Assembly: GCF_003054055.1 (NCBI RefSeq)
Contig: NZ_QBKI01000007.1
Coordinates: 62,001 to 126,000, forward strand
Length of the DNA: 64,000 nt
Direction: 5' to 3'
Source: Pontibacter mucosus
Lineage (GTDB): Bacteria > Bacteroidota > Bacteroidia > Cytophagales > Hymenobacteraceae
A model generated the notes under the pieces. That model saw only the letters and a program-made list of their open reading frames with translations. It searched no databases and was not told the DNA's origin. Position 1 is the stretch's first letter; every line of letters begins with the position of its first letter. The translations under genes and the position numbers were made by a program. Positions 45,438 through 54,644 of the stretch are shown here, piece after piece.

Positions 45438-47375
45438 ATGAAGTATAAGTTTACCTCCAACGTATGGCGCTACACCCTGGCAGCTATACTTTCCCTTATC
45501 ACCCTCCAAACCCACGCCTCCGACACCCTGAACGTGGTGACCCACAACCGCCTGACCGTGGTGACAGACCCGAGCCAGGGCAATAATTACTACAAAGCCT
45601 GGGGCGTGTTCCCGGCCAAAGGCGAGGACATTAGAAGTATAAAACTGAAGCTGCGCCTGGGCTGCCCCGACAACATGCGCTGCGCCGACTGGGACTACAA
45701 AGACCACATCACCATCCGCCGCACCGGTGGCAAAAAAGGTGAGTCGCAGGATATTGAGATTGGCCGCATGCTGACGCCTTACGGCGGTGCCTTTGGCAAG
45801 GAATGGACCTTCGATTGGGAGGTGGATGTGACCGACTTCAGCCTGCTGCTGCGCGACAGCGTGGAGATAGAGTATAACCACACCGGCTGGGAGCCCAACG
45901 AAGACCGTGGCTGGACCCTGACGCTGGACTTTGAAATCGTGAAAGGCAAGCCGGCCTGGGAGCCTATTGCTATCCAGAAAATTTACGACGGCGCCTACCG
46001 CTACGGCGACTCGGCCAACCCAATCGAAAACGCACTGAAGCCCGTAACTTTCACGGCGGATAAGAATGCCGCTTTTGCCCGCCTGCGCGTGGTGCAGACC
46101 GGCCACGGCATGGACAAGCCAGACAACTGCGCTGAGTTCTGCAGCAAGTATAGGGAAGTATATTTCGATGAGAAACTTATCGACAGGAGAGACATCTGGA
46201 AGAAATGCGGCGAGAACCCGCTTTACCCGCAGGCCGGTACCTGGGTGTACGACCGTGCCGACTGGTGCCCCGGCGATTTGATGCAGCCTGACCTGTTCGA
46301 CCTGCCCGTGAAGCGCGGCGGCCAGCATACCGTAGACATCAACATGGAAGATTATGTTTCCTCGGAGCCAAGTGCGGATGCCTACATCACCGCCTACCTC
46401 ATCCAGTATAAAAAGCCTGCCGCCAAAAATGATGTGGCTATTACGGATATCATCCGTCCCTCGCTGAAGGATGCGCACCGCCGCCAGAACCCGGGCAACG
46501 TGCATCCGCAAATCGTGGTGCGTAACATGGGCGCGGCGCCCCTTACAAGTATGGAGATTAGCTACGGCACTAAAGGCTTCCCAAAAAAGAAGTATAACTG
46601 GACCGGTAACCTGCAGCCAGCTGGCTACACCGTTATTGCCCTGCCCGGCGAGATTGAGAGCAACGTAGGACAGAACTCCTTTGAAGTGGAGTTGCAGCGG
46701 CCAAACGGTAAAAAGGACAAGTATGCGGCTGACAATAAAATGGCAAGCGCTTTTGAGGCCGTGCCACGGCACGGGGGCACGATGATCGTATACCTGATGA
46801 CGAACAACCAGCCGGAGCAGAACAGCTACGCGCTGAAGGACAGCGAAGGGAAAATTATCCGGGAAAGAGCCGCCGGAACCCTGAAAGCCAACACCCTGTA
46901 CCGCGATACGGTGCAGCTGGCGAACGGAAACTACGAGTTTATACTTCAGGACACCGGAGGAAACGGGCTGGAGTTCTGGGCTAACCCGCGCGGCGGCCGG
47001 GGCAAGGTGCGCCTGCTGGATAAGGATGGCGCCATGCTGCAGGACTTCGAGTCTGACTTCGGGTCTTCGGTACGCTACGCCTTTGAGGTAGGCACGCCGG
47101 TGGCGCCTGTCACCGACCAAACCTCCTTCGGCCTGTACCCAACCCGCACCAACGATACCACCACCTTCGACTACTACGCCAACCTGCCCCACGACGTGCT
47201 TGTGCAGATCGTAACCGATCCGGGCGATGAGGTGGTGCTGGAGCAGAAGTATGAGCAGATAAAAGAGGGCGTGTTTACCTACGACCTGAGCCACCACCCC
47301 AAAGGCCGCTTTTACCTGAAGGTTTTTGTGGATGGCGTAGAGAAATTCAAGAAGCGCATCCGTCTGAAAGAGTAA
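45438..47375 (+). CDS. PNGase F-type peptide-N-glycosidase with type IX secretion domain
   Basis: A 645-aa exported amidase that would detach whole N-glycans from asparagine. After a signal peptide (to about 27) comes the two-domain PNGase F fold. Diagnostic segments are CPDNMRCADWDYKDHI near 76-91, and GHGMDKPDNCAEFCSKYREV followed by YFDEKLIDRRDIWKKCGENP around 225-255, then WVYDRADWCPGD. Residues about 325-545 are additional beta-sandwich regions (a CARDB-like segment from about 335). The last 85 or so residues (SFGLYPTRTNDTTTF ... DLSHHPKGRFYLKVFVDG) match the type A C-terminal sorting domain of the type IX secretion system. That indicates surface or extracellular delivery. It makes glycoprotein N-glycans the likely target of the locus. 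Confidence 0.9.
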   Translation: MKYKFTSNVWRYTLAAILSLITLQTHASDTLNVVTHNRLTVVTDPSQGNNYYKAWGVFPAKGEDIRSIKLKLRLGCPDNMRCADWDYKDHITIRRTGGKKGESQDIEIGRMLTPYGGAFGKEWTFDWEVDVTDFSLLLRDSVEIEYNHTGWEPNEDRGWTLTLDFEIVKGKPAWEPIAIQKIYDGAYRYGDSANPIENALKPVTFTADKNAAFARLRVVQTGHGMDKPDNCAEFCSKYREVYFDEKLIDRRDIWKKCGENPLYPQAGTWVYDRADWCPGDLMQPDLFDLPVKRGGQHTVDINMEDYVSSEPSADAYITAYLIQYKKPAAKNDVAITDIIRPSLKDAHRRQNPGNVHPQIVVRNMGAAPLTSMEISYGTKGFPKKKYNWTGNLQPAGYTVIALPGEIESNVGQNSFEVELQRPNGKKDKYAADNKMASAFEAVPRHGGTMIVYLMTNNQPEQNSYALKDSEGKIIRERAAGTLKANTLYRDTVQLANGNYEFILQDTGGNGLEFWANPRGGRGKVRLLDKDGAMLQDFESDFGSSVRYAFEVGTPVAPVTDQTSFGLYPTRTNDTTTFDYYANLPHDVLVQIVTDPGDEVVLEQKYEQIKEGVFTYDLSHHPKGRFYLKVFVDGVEKFKKRIRLKE

Positions 47376-47395
47376 ACCTTTACCTTCCCAACTAA

Positions 47396-47435
47396 AAAAC
47401 GCCTCCTGCAGTCGACTAACTGCAGGAGGCGTTTT
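47396..47435 (+). terminator. Strong rho-independent terminator after PNGase F
   Basis: A 17-bp perfect stem (47396-47412 with 47419-47435, core CGCCTCCTGCAGT) with a 6-base loop ends in a T run, 20 bp past the stop. It separates the sialoglycan block from the ROK-SusC/D block. Confidence 0.9.
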
Positions 47436-47734
47436 CTATTTGTGGCATCCCCTCGGGCTGCGGGTTTTTAGAAATCCATCAAAAAAAATCGGTGTAACTT
47501 TTAATAAATCCCATTATTAATTCATTCCGGTTTAGTGCCGTGCGTGTGCGAATACATTGGTGGAACGCCTTTTTAATGTACTATTTTTATTGGTAAAGTG
47601 TAAAGGTGATTAATTACTCAAAGTTGTCCTATCTTTTTAAAAAAATCGATAAAGTTTTTTTTTATTAAAAAAAGTTCGTCTACCTTGGTAACAATTCCGT
47701 AACACAAGCTTTAAAAAATAATATCCCTGATTCG
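47436..47734 (+). promoter_or_regulatory. AT-rich promoter region of the ROK operon
   Basis: A 300-bp AT-rich leader. TACCTTGG at 47681-47688 is one mismatch from the TAnnTTTG element and equals the element predicted at 54209-54216. No clear -33 TTG at the right distance was found. No AAGTATA word lies in this region. Confidence 0.4.
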
Positions 47735-48955
47735 ATGTTTGATAAGCAGGTTACCTATAAGAGGAACATCGTGAAGCACCTGTACTTTGCAGGAGAGCTC
47801 TCATGTGCGGACCTCAGCACGCTTACCAACAAGAGTGTGCCCCTTACTGCCCGGATGCTGAACGAGTTAATCGGCGAGGGAACTATAGTGGAGAAGGGAT
47901 ATGCGGTTTCCACTGGCGGAAGGAGACCCCTGATGTACTCGCTGAAGCCGGACCTGATGTATATCGTCTCGGTGGCCATGGACCAGCTTGTTACCCGCAT
48001 TGCCCTGCTGGATATGCATAATAACTATGTCGGGGAGGTGCATAGCATAGATCTGCCCCTGGCAGGCAACCCCAACGCCCTCCGTGACCTGGGCCAACAC
48101 CTGAAAGAATTCCTAAAGCAAGCAAAGGTACCTAAAAACAGCATTATCGGTGTTGGGGTAGGCATGCCTGGCTTTGTGGATGTTGTGAAAGGAGTCAATC
48201 ACTCGTTCTTAAAAGTAGAGGAAGGTAACAGTATCATCAGCTACCTGGAGTCTGTCATTAAACTTCCGGTGCTGATAGATAACGACTCGAGCCTGGTGGC
48301 CCTGGCAGAGCACAAGCTCGGGGCGGCCAAAGACAGGCAGAACGTGATGGTGCTGAGCATAGGCTGGGGCATTGGCCTGGGCATGGTGCTGGACGGGGCG
48401 CTCTTCAGGGGGCACAATGGTTTTGCCGGCGAGTTCAGCCACATCCCCATCTTTATGAACAACAAGATGTGCAGCTGCGGCAAGAGCGGGTGCCTCGAGA
48501 CAGAGACCTCGCTGGTGGTAGTGGCTGAGCGGGCGGTGAAAGGGCTGCAGGAAGGAAGGGTGTCGATGCTGCAGGGGCTTAGCCTGGATGATATGGAGGC
48601 CACCTCCAATGCCATTATGGAGGCTGCCCTGAAAGGCGACCGCTTTGCGATAGAGCTGTTTTCCGAAACGGCCTATAATATTGGCAGGGGCGTGGCCACG
48701 CTTATCCACCTGCTTAACCCGGAGCTGATAGTGCTCAGCGGCCGCGGCTCCCTGGCCGGAAAACTCTGGATGGCTCCCATCCAGCAGGCGATAAACGAGC
48801 ACTGCATCCCCAAGATCGCCGAAGATACAGAGATCAGGATTTCCACGTTTGGGTACCAGGCCGAGATTATTGGCGCAGCCGCGCTGGTGATGGAGCATTA
48901 CGATACCCTGCGTTTAGCGAAGAGTAAAACGGCTGGCGACCACCAGGTCGTTTAG
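47735..48955 (+). CDS. ROK-family (NagC-like) transcriptional regulator
   Basis: A 406-aa protein. The first 75 or so residues form a winged helix (NIVKHLYFAGELSCADLSTL, ... GYAVSTGGRRPLMYSL), which separates it from ROK sugar kinases. The ROK domain follows with GVGVGMPGFVD, LIDNDSSLVALAEHKLGAA and the zinc motif GEFSHIP...CSCGKSGC near 237-252. NagC-type members sense amino-sugar derivatives such as GlcNAc-6-P. Given the upstream sialic acid and N-glycan genes, a hexosamine signal is plausible. It lies 76 bp ahead of SusC on the same strand, so it may regulate its own operon. Confidence 0.9.
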   Translation: MFDKQVTYKRNIVKHLYFAGELSCADLSTLTNKSVPLTARMLNELIGEGTIVEKGYAVSTGGRRPLMYSLKPDLMYIVSVAMDQLVTRIALLDMHNNYVGEVHSIDLPLAGNPNALRDLGQHLKEFLKQAKVPKNSIIGVGVGMPGFVDVVKGVNHSFLKVEEGNSIISYLESVIKLPVLIDNDSSLVALAEHKLGAAKDRQNVMVLSIGWGIGLGMVLDGALFRGHNGFAGEFSHIPIFMNNKMCSCGKSGCLETETSLVVVAERAVKGLQEGRVSMLQGLSLDDMEATSNAIMEAALKGDRFAIELFSETAYNIGRGVATLIHLLNPELIVLSGRGSLAGKLWMAPIQQAINEHCIPKIAEDTEIRISTFGYQAEIIGAAALVMEHYDTLRLAKSKTAGDHQVV

Positions 48956-49031
48956 CCCGATGTAGTACCCATATATAAATTAAATTCTAACTAACGGTTT
49001 CAAAAATTTTTTACAATCAAAACTGTTTTCT

Positions 49032-52000
49032 ATGAGAAAAGTGTTGACGAAACAGTTTGTGCTCTGCATGTTGCTGTGCCTGTTTACGGGATTGGCCTTT
49101 GCGCAGCAGACACGAACGATCACCGGTACAGTTAAAGATGAGAAAGGTATTGCTATACCTTTTGCATCGGTACAAGTGAAAGGAACTACAACGGGAACCA
49201 CAACCGCTGAGGACGGAACATTCAAGCTTTCCGTGAACGAAGGGGCTGTTCTGCTGGTAAACTCGCTTGGCTATGACTCCAAAGAAGTAACTGTTGGGGC
49301 TGGCAGCACACTAAACGTAACCTTAGGGAGCAGCAGCAGCCAGCTCAGCGAGGTAGTGGTGACGGCACTGGGCATCGAGCGCGAGAAGAAATCGCTGGGC
49401 TATGCCGTGCAGGAAGTGAAGGGTGAAAGTATAGTAGAGTCCAGAGAGGCTAACCTGGCAAACTCTCTGACAGGTAAAGTGGCTGGTCTGCAGATTACCC
49501 GCTCCAGCAACGGTCCGGCTGGTTCTTCCAAAATCATACTTCGCGGTAACAACTCGCTTACAGGCGACAACCAGCCGCTGATTGTGGTAGATGGTATTCC
49601 GATCGATAACTTCACCGGAAGAAACAACAACGACTACTGGAACCCGGGCCTGGACATGGGTAACGGTCTGGCCGATATCAACGCTGAGGATATCGAGAGT
49701 ATATCTGTGTTGAAAGGCCCGTCCGCAGCCGCGCTTTATGGCTCACGAGCTGGTAACGGTGTTATCCTGATCACCACCAAATCTGGTAAACCACAGGATG
49801 GCTTGGGTATCACGATTTCATCTACCGTAGGATACGATGAAATCTTTACCTATCCGGAATTACAGAGCACCTTTGGTCAGGGAACCGAGGGAACTCATGA
49901 TCCGATGTCTGGCTTAAGCTGGGGTCCAAGAGCAGAAGGACAAACCGTGCAGAACTGGAGAGGCGAGAATGTGCCGCTGCGCATCTACGATAACATCGAT
50001 AACTTCTTCAGGAAGGGACTGTACTCCAGCCAGAACATATCGTTCCAGCAGCAGTACAACAACACGTCCATCTATACTTCCTTCAACCGCTTCGACAACG
50101 AGGGCGTTTCCCCTGGCGTGAACCTGTCCAGAACCAACCTGATGGCCAGAGCTGTCAGCAACTTCGGCAAGTCCGACCGTTGGACCACAGACACGAAAGT
50201 ACAATACACAAAGTCTAATGCCGAGAACAGACCGATTGGCGGTAACAACCCTAACAACTCCTTTGGAACACTGTTCGGGCTTCCTCGCTCCATGGACATC
50301 CGTGATTTTGAGCAGGCCGTTGACGGTGAAGGCAAGATGATCTGGTACGGAACCAGCAGCCAGATGAACCCTTACTGGAACAGCAGGTATAACCTGAACC
50401 AGGACCTCAGAGACAGGTTTATCCTGAATGGCTCGGTGAAGTATGATTTTACTGATTGGTTGAGCGCAGAGCTTAAAGGTGGCGCCGACATGCACTACAC
50501 AACCACCGAGAGCAAGCTTTACGGTGGCAGCCCGCAGACGCCATCCGGAAGATACAGCTTGGGCAAGCAGAACTTTACAGAGACGAACTTCAGCACGCTT
50601 ATCACCGCGCAGCGCGACAATGTGGTTGGCAAGCTGGGAGGTATGGTAACTTTGGGCGGTAACCTGATGGCGCAGAAGTTCAGCTCTATGAACGGCAGCG
50701 CCGGCGAGCTGGAAGTACCTAACCTGTTCTTCCTCAACAACAGCATCTCTAACCCAAGTGTGGGCCAGGATTACCGTGAGCATAAGATCAACTCGGTGTA
50801 CGGATCGGTGCAGCTGAACTGGGATGGTTACCTGTTCCTGGATGCGACCTTCCGTAACGACTGGGCCTCAACCCTTAACCAGGACAACCGCTCCTACTTC
50901 TACCCATCTGTGAGCGCCTCTTATGTGCTGACAGACATGCTGGAGACGACGGGTACCGTGCTTCCTTCCTGGCTGAGCTTTACAAAGCTGAGAGCTTCTT
51001 ATGCCGAGGTGGGTAATAGCCTTCCGGCTTACCAGCTCTACAACACCTACTGGATTGGTAAAGATCCGAACGGGAATACAACAGCCGGACGAAACAACAT
51101 TCTCTTCGACCCAAGTGTGAGAAGTGAGCTGATCAAGGCCTACGAAGCAGGTCTGGAGGCACGATTCTTCGACAACCGCATCGGGATAGATGTGGCCTGG
51201 TACAAGTCTAACGCCACACGCCAACTCATCGACCTGCCTATGGACCCGCTGAGCGGCTATAGCTTCAGAAAGATTAACGCAGGCGATATCCAGAACAAAG
51301 GTGTAGAGATCATGGTGGATGCAGACGTGATCCGTAACCCGGAGGGCTTCAACTGGAACATCAGCGGAAACTACTCCAGAAACCGCAACACCGTGGAGGA
51401 GCTTTACGGGGATATCGAAATTTACCCACTGGGAGGCTTTGACGATGTGCGCGTGAATGCAGTAGTTGGTGGCGAGTATGGCGAGATCTACGGCAGCACT
51501 TTCAGAAGAGTGGATGATCCGGAGAGCCCATACCATGGCCAGCTTCTGTTGAATGCAGACGGCTTGCCAGTAATTGGAGAGCAGGGCGTAAAGCTGGGTA
51601 ACCAGCAGGCGGATGCCCTTCTTGGTTTAAACAACAGGCTGCGTTACAAAGGTCTGGGGCTGTCCTTCCAGGTTGACGCCCGCATCGGAGGCGAGATTTT
51701 CTCCGGTACGCACGTGGCCATGCAGCGCAGCGGTACAGGTGCCGCTACTCTTAGAGATGGTGGTCGCGAGAGCTTCGTGGTGGAGGGGGTGATTCAGGAT
51801 CCAACTTCTGGTCAGTATAACACCAACACCACAGCGGTGACTCCTCAGAACTACTGGAATGCCGTGGCTGGTGTAAACAACCTGGGTATCACAGAAGCTA
51901 ACATCTATGATGCTACAAATGTGCGCCTGCGCAACGTGCAGCTGAGCTATGCCCTGCCAGGCGGCCTGTTGTCTAAAACACCGCTTCAGAGAGCCAGCGT

Positions 52001-52157
52001 TGGCATAACAGCCACGAATGTTTGGTTGATTTCAAGCCACATGGATGGACTTGACCCTGAGTCTGTTTTTGCAACAGGAACCAACGCGGTAGGTTTTGAG
52101 AACGGAAGTATGCCAACAACACGTTCTATCCTGTTCAACCTTACGCTGGGCTTCTAA
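49032..52157 (+). CDS. SusC/RagA-family TonB-dependent transporter (second pair)
   Basis: A 1041-aa outer-membrane importer. A signal peptide (MRKVLTKQFVLCMLLCLFTG) precedes a carboxypeptidase-like domain (GTVKDEKGIAIPFASVQVKG). The TonB-box-like SEVVVTALGIEREKKSLGYA is near 98-117. The plug includes LRGNNSLTGDNQPLIVVDGI and SISVLKGPSAAALYGSRAGN, and the barrel ends in TTRSILFNLTLGF. It differs substantially from the first SusC, so it probably imports a different glycan. It is paired with the SusD gene 20 bp downstream and follows the ROK regulator. Confidence 0.92.
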   Translation: MRKVLTKQFVLCMLLCLFTGLAFAQQTRTITGTVKDEKGIAIPFASVQVKGTTTGTTTAEDGTFKLSVNEGAVLLVNSLGYDSKEVTVGAGSTLNVTLGSSSSQLSEVVVTALGIEREKKSLGYAVQEVKGESIVESREANLANSLTGKVAGLQITRSSNGPAGSSKIILRGNNSLTGDNQPLIVVDGIPIDNFTGRNNNDYWNPGLDMGNGLADINAEDIESISVLKGPSAAALYGSRAGNGVILITTKSGKPQDGLGITISSTVGYDEIFTYPELQSTFGQGTEGTHDPMSGLSWGPRAEGQTVQNWRGENVPLRIYDNIDNFFRKGLYSSQNISFQQQYNNTSIYTSFNRFDNEGVSPGVNLSRTNLMARAVSNFGKSDRWTTDTKVQYTKSNAENRPIGGNNPNNSFGTLFGLPRSMDIRDFEQAVDGEGKMIWYGTSSQMNPYWNSRYNLNQDLRDRFILNGSVKYDFTDWLSAELKGGADMHYTTTESKLYGGSPQTPSGRYSLGKQNFTETNFSTLITAQRDNVVGKLGGMVTLGGNLMAQKFSSMNGSAGELEVPNLFFLNNSISNPSVGQDYREHKINSVYGSVQLNWDGYLFLDATFRNDWASTLNQDNRSYFYPSVSASYVLTDMLETTGTVLPSWLSFTKLRASYAEVGNSLPAYQLYNTYWIGKDPNGNTTAGRNNILFDPSVRSELIKAYEAGLEARFFDNRIGIDVAWYKSNATRQLIDLPMDPLSGYSFRKINAGDIQNKGVEIMVDADVIRNPEGFNWNISGNYSRNRNTVEELYGDIEIYPLGGFDDVRVNAVVGGEYGEIYGSTFRRVDDPESPYHGQLLLNADGLPVIGEQGVKLGNQQADALLGLNNRLRYKGLGLSFQVDARIGGEIFSGTHVAMQRSGTGAATLRDGGRESFVVEGVIQDPTSGQYNTNTTAVTPQNYWNAVAGVNNLGITEANIYDATNVRLRNVQLSYALPGGLLSKTPLQRASVGITATNVWLISSHMDGLDPESVFATGTNAVGFENGSMPTTRSILFNLTLGF

Positions 52158-52177
52158 TCAAATAAAGCAATTCGATT

Positions 52178-54082
52178 ATGAAAAATATATTGAAGAAATC
52201 GTGGGTGCTGATGGCGACGGGACTGTTGCTGACCTCATGTAATGACTTTGAAGAGATAAACGTAAGCCCTGTGGCTGCCAACGCGGACCAGGTGCAGGTG
52301 GAGTACTTTATCAATAACTCGATTATCAGCGCACAGATGAACCCTGATGTGGCTGAGCGATCCTTCATACTTTACTGGAAAGTGGCCGCCCACTATCAGG
52401 AGGGAGGAACCCTATCTGCAGGTGGCTATAACGATGGCTGGACAAGCGCCTACTACAACCAGGTGGCCAGCTGGCTTAATGCAGCCAACACGGCTATTGA
52501 AATTGCCAATGGCCATATTAGTTCTGGTAATACACAGCCGTACACCAACAACCTGCTGCAGGTGGCCCGTATCTGGCGAGCGTACCTGATGAGCGAGATG
52601 TCTGACAACTTCGGCCCTATTCCGATTAATGCCTTCCAGGGTGAAAACCCGGAGTTCTCGGATGTGAAGTCGGTTTATTACTTTACGCTTGAGGAGCTGA
52701 AGGACGCGAGCGCTAAGCTGGATGCGTCTGTGGAAACGAATGACAGGCTGAGAAAGCTGGACCCTGCTTATGCCTATAACTGGGATAGCTGGAAAAAGTA
52801 TGCCAACTCGCTGCGCCTGCGTCTGGCCATGAGACTGTCCGAAGTGGACCCAGCTAAAGCCCAATCTGAGTTTGAAGCTGCTGCGGCTTCCAGCGAGCTG
52901 ATCCTGTCAATGGGTGACGTATTCAAGGTACAGGAAAGACCAGGTTGGGATGCCCTTTCTGGTGTGATGAGCCGTGAGTGGAACGCACAGTTTTTGTCTC
53001 AGACACTGTTTAACACCTACTTTAACCTGGGCGGCGTAGAATCCAGAAACCTGCTCGGTGGCTCTTTCCACAGCGCTATCAAGCCTGCCGATTGGTTGGG
53101 GCAACGATTTGAGAATCACTTTGCCACCAAAACCAATAACCCATCTGCCGGGTACTGGTTCAATGGTCTGCCGCATGCCATCGACCCACGCGCCTACGAA
53201 TCGTTTATCATTCCGGGTGATTTCTCCAACCCTAACTTTAGCAACTATCCTTCCTGGACAACCGATGCCAGAAACACGAAGCGTCAGCTGCTGGATGACA
53301 ACGGTAATGTGTTGAAGGAGATTGATGCTACGAATACTTGGAACTCCACTACAAACGGGTCGTGGGGAGCGAAAGGAGCTAAAAACAGGCTCTACACCTA
53401 TTCAGGCACCATTCCGCGTATGTCGCATGAGTTCAGGACAAGCCAGAGCCAGCGCGTTTTCTTTGGCCCCTGGGAAACATACTTCCTGATTGCTGAGGCT
53501 GCGCTTCGCGGATGGAGCACACCTATGGGAGCCAAGGACGCGTATGAGGCCGGTATTGCAAGTAGCTTTGAGTATTGGAACCTGCCAATGCAATCTTACC
53601 TGAGCTCAGAGGAGTATAACAGAAATGGTACTTCCGTAAGCTGGGATCACACGGCCGAGCCTCCTGCTACACAGCAAATGCAGTTTGAGAATGGCTATAC
53701 GGGCGAAGCAGGTCAGACGGCTTTCAAGTATCCGGACAACCACCTGTACAAGAACGGAACCGTGAAAAATGATCACCTGACCAAGATCATCACCCAGAAG
53801 TACATCTCCCAGTTCCCGTGGCTGCCACTGGAGGCCTGGAACGACCACAGAAGACTTGGCTTGCCGTTCTTTGAGAACCCTGCCGTCGAGAACCCGCTTC
53901 CAAACCTGCAGGCACTGAACTCCTCAAACTACATGGAGAGCCGCGTGGAGTTCTTCCCGCAGCGTCTGAGGTATCCATCCAGCCTGATAAACACGAACCC
54001 TGCCGGCTATGACCAGGCAGTGGGAGCCCTGGGTGGCCCTGATGCCGTGAGCACCCCGCTTTGGTGGGCGCAAAAGAAGTAG
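52178..54082 (+). CDS. SusD/RagB-family lipoprotein (SusD-like 2 type)
   Basis: A 634-aa surface lipoprotein with leader MKNILKKSWVLMATGLLLTS and lipobox Cys. The body shows the alternative SusD subfamily pattern: DQVQVEYFINNSIISAQMNP, RIWRAYLMSEMSDNFGPIPI, KKYANSLRLRLAMRLSEVDP and the late WNDHRRLGLPFFENP. It lacks the classic FEGKRWYDLRR closing motif, which fits the SusD-like 2 group often paired with SusC proteins for oligosaccharides or peptides. It is longer than the first SusD. It ends just ahead of a hairpin terminator. Confidence 0.9.
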   Translation: MKNILKKSWVLMATGLLLTSCNDFEEINVSPVAANADQVQVEYFINNSIISAQMNPDVAERSFILYWKVAAHYQEGGTLSAGGYNDGWTSAYYNQVASWLNAANTAIEIANGHISSGNTQPYTNNLLQVARIWRAYLMSEMSDNFGPIPINAFQGENPEFSDVKSVYYFTLEELKDASAKLDASVETNDRLRKLDPAYAYNWDSWKKYANSLRLRLAMRLSEVDPAKAQSEFEAAAASSELILSMGDVFKVQERPGWDALSGVMSREWNAQFLSQTLFNTYFNLGGVESRNLLGGSFHSAIKPADWLGQRFENHFATKTNNPSAGYWFNGLPHAIDPRAYESFIIPGDFSNPNFSNYPSWTTDARNTKRQLLDDNGNVLKEIDATNTWNSTTNGSWGAKGAKNRLYTYSGTIPRMSHEFRTSQSQRVFFGPWETYFLIAEAALRGWSTPMGAKDAYEAGIASSFEYWNLPMQSYLSSEEYNRNGTSVSWDHTAEPPATQQMQFENGYTGEAGQTAFKYPDNHLYKNGTVKNDHLTKIITQKYISQFPWLPLEAWNDHRRLGLPFFENPAVENPLPNLQALNSSNYMESRVEFFPQRLRYPSSLINTNPAGYDQAVGALGGPDAVSTPLWWAQKK

Positions 54083-54113
54083 AAAATGTTAATTCAATAC
54101 TAAGTCCTGCTAG

Positions 54114-54146
54114 AGTCCTGCCCGCCTAAAAAGCGCGGGCAGGACT
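54114..54146 (+). terminator. Terminator after the second SusC/SusD pair
   Basis: A 12-bp stem (core GTCCTGCCCGC/GCGGGCAGGAC, 54114-54125 with 54135-54146) ends in TTT, 32 bp past the SusD stop. Confidence 0.85.
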
Positions 54147-54220
54147 TTAAACGGGCAGTTTGCCCTATTATAAAGAAGGTTTTGCATTGAAAGCAAAATC
54201 TTTTTTTATACCTTGGCAAT

Positions 54221-54260
54221 ATGTATGACATGAAACAAAAAACTGACATTTGTCATACTT
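54221..54260. promoter_or_regulatory. Paired GT-N3-AC operator candidates
   Basis: ATGTATGACAT at 54221-54231 is the exact reverse complement of the core of the site at 22075-22087. TTGTCATACTT at 54250-54260 is an inverted second site. They begin four bases after the predicted -7 element, at the expected transcription start. Confidence 0.5.
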
Positions 54261-54644
54261 TTTCCTTGCCTTCAGGTAACCTGACAGATCCTTTATAACC
54301 TTAAAACTTGATTTTTACTATATCGGCAAGGTTTTACAAATTATTTGCGTTTTCGAACACATTTTTCAACCCTATGACTTGTGTTTTAGCTTTGAAAATC
54401 ATATGTTTAGAGCTAAATGAGAGGAAAAAGGCAGCATGGCGATGCGTGTTTAAACGTGTACGAAAGTCTTAATTGCCACACTCCCTCATATTTTAAAGCG
54501 AGCCAACTGAAATAACATAAGACATAAGACACAAACCACCCAACACCAAGCTTTTCTACCAGACGTCACAGTTCCAGAGTAAAACAGTTTTACCAATTAC
54601 ACAAATAACCTAATTAACCTACCTTTTTAATTGATGATGCCTAT

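Larger units (their letters stand above)
54083..54644 (+). promoter_or_regulatory. 560-bp leader of the third SusC operon
   Basis: Besides the terminator (54114-54146) and candidate operators (54221-54260), this region contains a plausible promoter. A TTG at 54187-54189 is followed after 19 bases by TACCTTGG (54209-54216). The predicted 5' UTR of about 420 nt is long and AT-rich. I see no small gene or recognisable riboswitch in it. Confidence 0.45.

Noticed and set aside
45432-47297. A 621-codon minus-strand open frame opposite PNGase F
   Set aside because: Same reasoning: a mirror frame of a well-supported gene with no domain or start context.
47735-48955. ROK protein as the missing GlcNAc kinase (RokA)
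   Set aside because: The winged-helix N-terminus and total length fit a NagC-like regulator, not a kinase of about 300 residues.
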